From Chroococcidiopsidaceae cyanobacterium CP_BM_RX_35 (lineage in GTDB: Bacteria > Cyanobacteriota > Cyanobacteriia > Cyanobacteriales > Chroococcidiopsidaceae): a stretch of 13,316 nt of DNA. The translations under genes and the position numbers were made by a program. The notes below the pieces were generated by a model. That model saw nothing but the letters and a program-made list of their open reading frames with translations, made no database searches and had not been told where the DNA came from. The stretch lies in NCBI GenBank assembly GCA_019242465.1, contig JAFAVL010000019.1:1-13316 (forward strand), written 5' to 3'. Of the stretch, positions 12,345 to 13,316 are shown in pieces (within the stretch, counting starts at the first letter, position 1; every line of letters begins with the position of its first letter).

Positions 12345-13316
12345 ATGAAAGTTTGTGTACTCAACAGAAGTGGGCGACCACTCATGCCTACAACCCCTCG
12401 AAAAGCACGGCTACTGCTCAAGGCAGGGAAAGCCAAGATAATTCAACGGTATCCCTTCACCATTCAATTAATTTATGGTTCAAGTGGATATGTTCAATCA
12501 GCAATATTAGGGATTGATGCTGGCTTCTCTCATATTGGGTTCAGCGCTGTCAATGACAAAGAAGAATTGATTGGTGGGGAACTGACAATGCTTTCGGAGA
12601 TGAGTGAACGGATTACTGAAAGACGGAAATATCGGCGGATGCGTCGTAGCAGTAAACGTTATCGTCAGCCAATTCCACTCAAAAATCAATCTGCTGGATG
12701 GCTTGCCCCTAGCATTCAGCATAAGCTAGATACTCACCATCGGTTGATAGACCGCATGAGGTCGATTTTGCCGATTCAGCAAGTGGTGATTGAAGTCGCT
12801 AGCTTTGACATCCAGAAAATCAAGAATCCAGCTATCGAAGGAAAAGGCTATCAGCAGGGAGAGCAATATGACTTTGACCACTTAAGAGAGTACATTCTGC
12901 ATCGAGATAGACATAATTGTCAAAACCCCAACTGCAAAAATAAGGTTAAAGAAGCAATACTTCAGGTTCATCACTTAGGATTCTGGAAAAACCCAGCCGA
13001 TCGCACAGATAGACCAGCTAATCTCATAACTCTGTGTTCAAAGTGTCATACGCCCAAGAACCATAAACAGGGAGGGATTCTCTACGGTTGGAAACCAGAA
13101 CTTAAAACGTTTAAGGGTGAGACCTTTATGTCCACTGTTCGGTGGCGATTAACTCAAGAGGGCGATTACAAGGCAACCTACGGCTGTGTTACCAAAGCTA
13201 AACGTCGTGTATTGCAATTAGATAAGTCTCATCATAACGATGCATTCGTGATTGCTGGCGGCACCACTCAAAGTCAAACCTATCCATTGATGCTGGAACA
13301 AGTTCGACGCCATAAA
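12345..13316 (+). CDS. iscB: IscB RNA-guided nuclease (RuvC plus HNH), partial at window end
   Basis: Continuous open frame of 324 codons running off the window. IscB is the omega-RNA-guided endonuclease of IS200/IS605-like elements and the ancestor type of Cas9. In order: the PLMP domain (VLNRSGRPLMPTTPRKARLL, PLMP at 12-15), RuvC-I with D58 in LGIDAGF, an arginine-rich bridge helix (RRKYRRMRRSSKRYR, 93-107), RuvC-II with E150 in VVIEVASFD, an HNH domain with zinc cysteines C192/C197 and C231/C234 and catalytic H209-H210 (VHHLGFW) plus N226, and RuvC-III with HHND (296-299). All nuclease residues appear intact. The C-terminal target-interaction domain, or at least its end, is outside the window. 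AGGTGA (12335-12340) stands 4 nt before ATG. Confidence 0.92.
   Translation, partial: MKVCVLNRSGRPLMPTTPRKARLLLKAGKAKIIQRYPFTIQLIYGSSGYVQSAILGIDAGFSHIGFSAVNDKEELIGGELTMLSEMSERITERRKYRRMRRSSKRYRQPIPLKNQSAGWLAPSIQHKLDTHHRLIDRMRSILPIQQVVIEVASFDIQKIKNPAIEGKGYQQGEQYDFDHLREYILHRDRHNCQNPNCKNKVKEAILQVHHLGFWKNPADRTDRPANLITLCSKCHTPKNHKQGGILYGWKPELKTFKGETFMSTVRWRLTQEGDYKATYGCVTKAKRRVLQLDKSHHNDAFVIAGGTTQSQTYPLMLEQVRRHK

Larger units (their letters stand above)
12080..13316 (+). mobile_element. IscB-encoding IS200/IS605-like element, left part
   Basis: Consists of the omega-RNA region and iscB; the right end is outside the window. No tnpA is visible. The left border is inferred from the end of the exported-protein ORF and the first omega-RNA hairpin, so it may be off by some tens of bases. 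Confidence 0.5.

Noticed and set aside
12507..12722. Leftward 71-codon ORF opposite iscB
   Set aside because: Antisense shadow of the intact IscB frame.
1..13316. tRNA or rRNA genes
   Set aside because: None recognised on either strand.

Overview
The window looks like a stretch of cyanobacterial plasmid backbone. The cyanobacterial HIP1 octamer GCGATCGC occurs seven times (starts 886, 2701, 8348, 10366, 10822, 11067, 11128). The large replication protein is of a cyanobacteria-specific type (CyRepA1/DUF3854), the sigma factor is group 2-like, and the transposon nucleases resemble those common in cyanobacteria. There is no chromosomal housekeeping gene, rRNA or tRNA.

Left part (1-5358), replication: a 1064-aa CyRepA1-type primase/helicase gene runs leftward from an unusual TTG start. 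Its 870-bp upstream region holds a perfect TATAAT box and an intrinsic terminator on the opposite strand (a possible copy-control antisense RNA), several hairpins, and five 18-bp iterons. The iterons sit about 120 bp before a rightward 377-aa gene, which I read as a possible second, iteron-binding initiator.

Middle (5360-7927): an apparently intact solo TnpB element, with left and right end hairpins and a TCAA right terminus, abuts the 5' part of a second, older tnpB on the other strand. That older copy carries one nonsense codon and is cut off at the junction. Beyond it is a small ribbon-helix-helix (RHH) gene with a textbook-like A_AAA_AAG slippery heptamer. A -1 shift there would fuse it to a downstream coiled-coil reading frame, giving a 192-aa product. 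Its coding sequence also contains a perfect 12-bp-arm hairpin.

Right-centre (7928-11246): divergent from the RHH gene, across a perfect 10-bp inverted repeat, is a two-gene operon. It encodes a group 2 sigma factor and a DUF488 domain fused to an AlkB-like 2-oxoglutarate/Fe(II) dioxygenase, an unusual combination. Convergent to it is a compact 394-aa MobF relaxase with no helicase domain, so the plasmid is probably mobilizable.

Right end (11247-13316): an AT-rich spacer, a small exported protein that looks truncated, and an IscB RNA-guided nuclease gene running off the window, preceded by a structured putative omega-RNA region. The short exported ORF ends just where the IscB element seems to begin, so the insertion probably interrupted it.

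Strongest leads: the RHH programmed-frameshift candidate, the DUF488-dioxygenase fusion cotranscribed with a sigma factor, the dual replication arrangement, and two RNA-guided transposon nucleases, one of whose predicted guides matches a competing tnpB. All family assignments come from reading motifs; no database search was possible.
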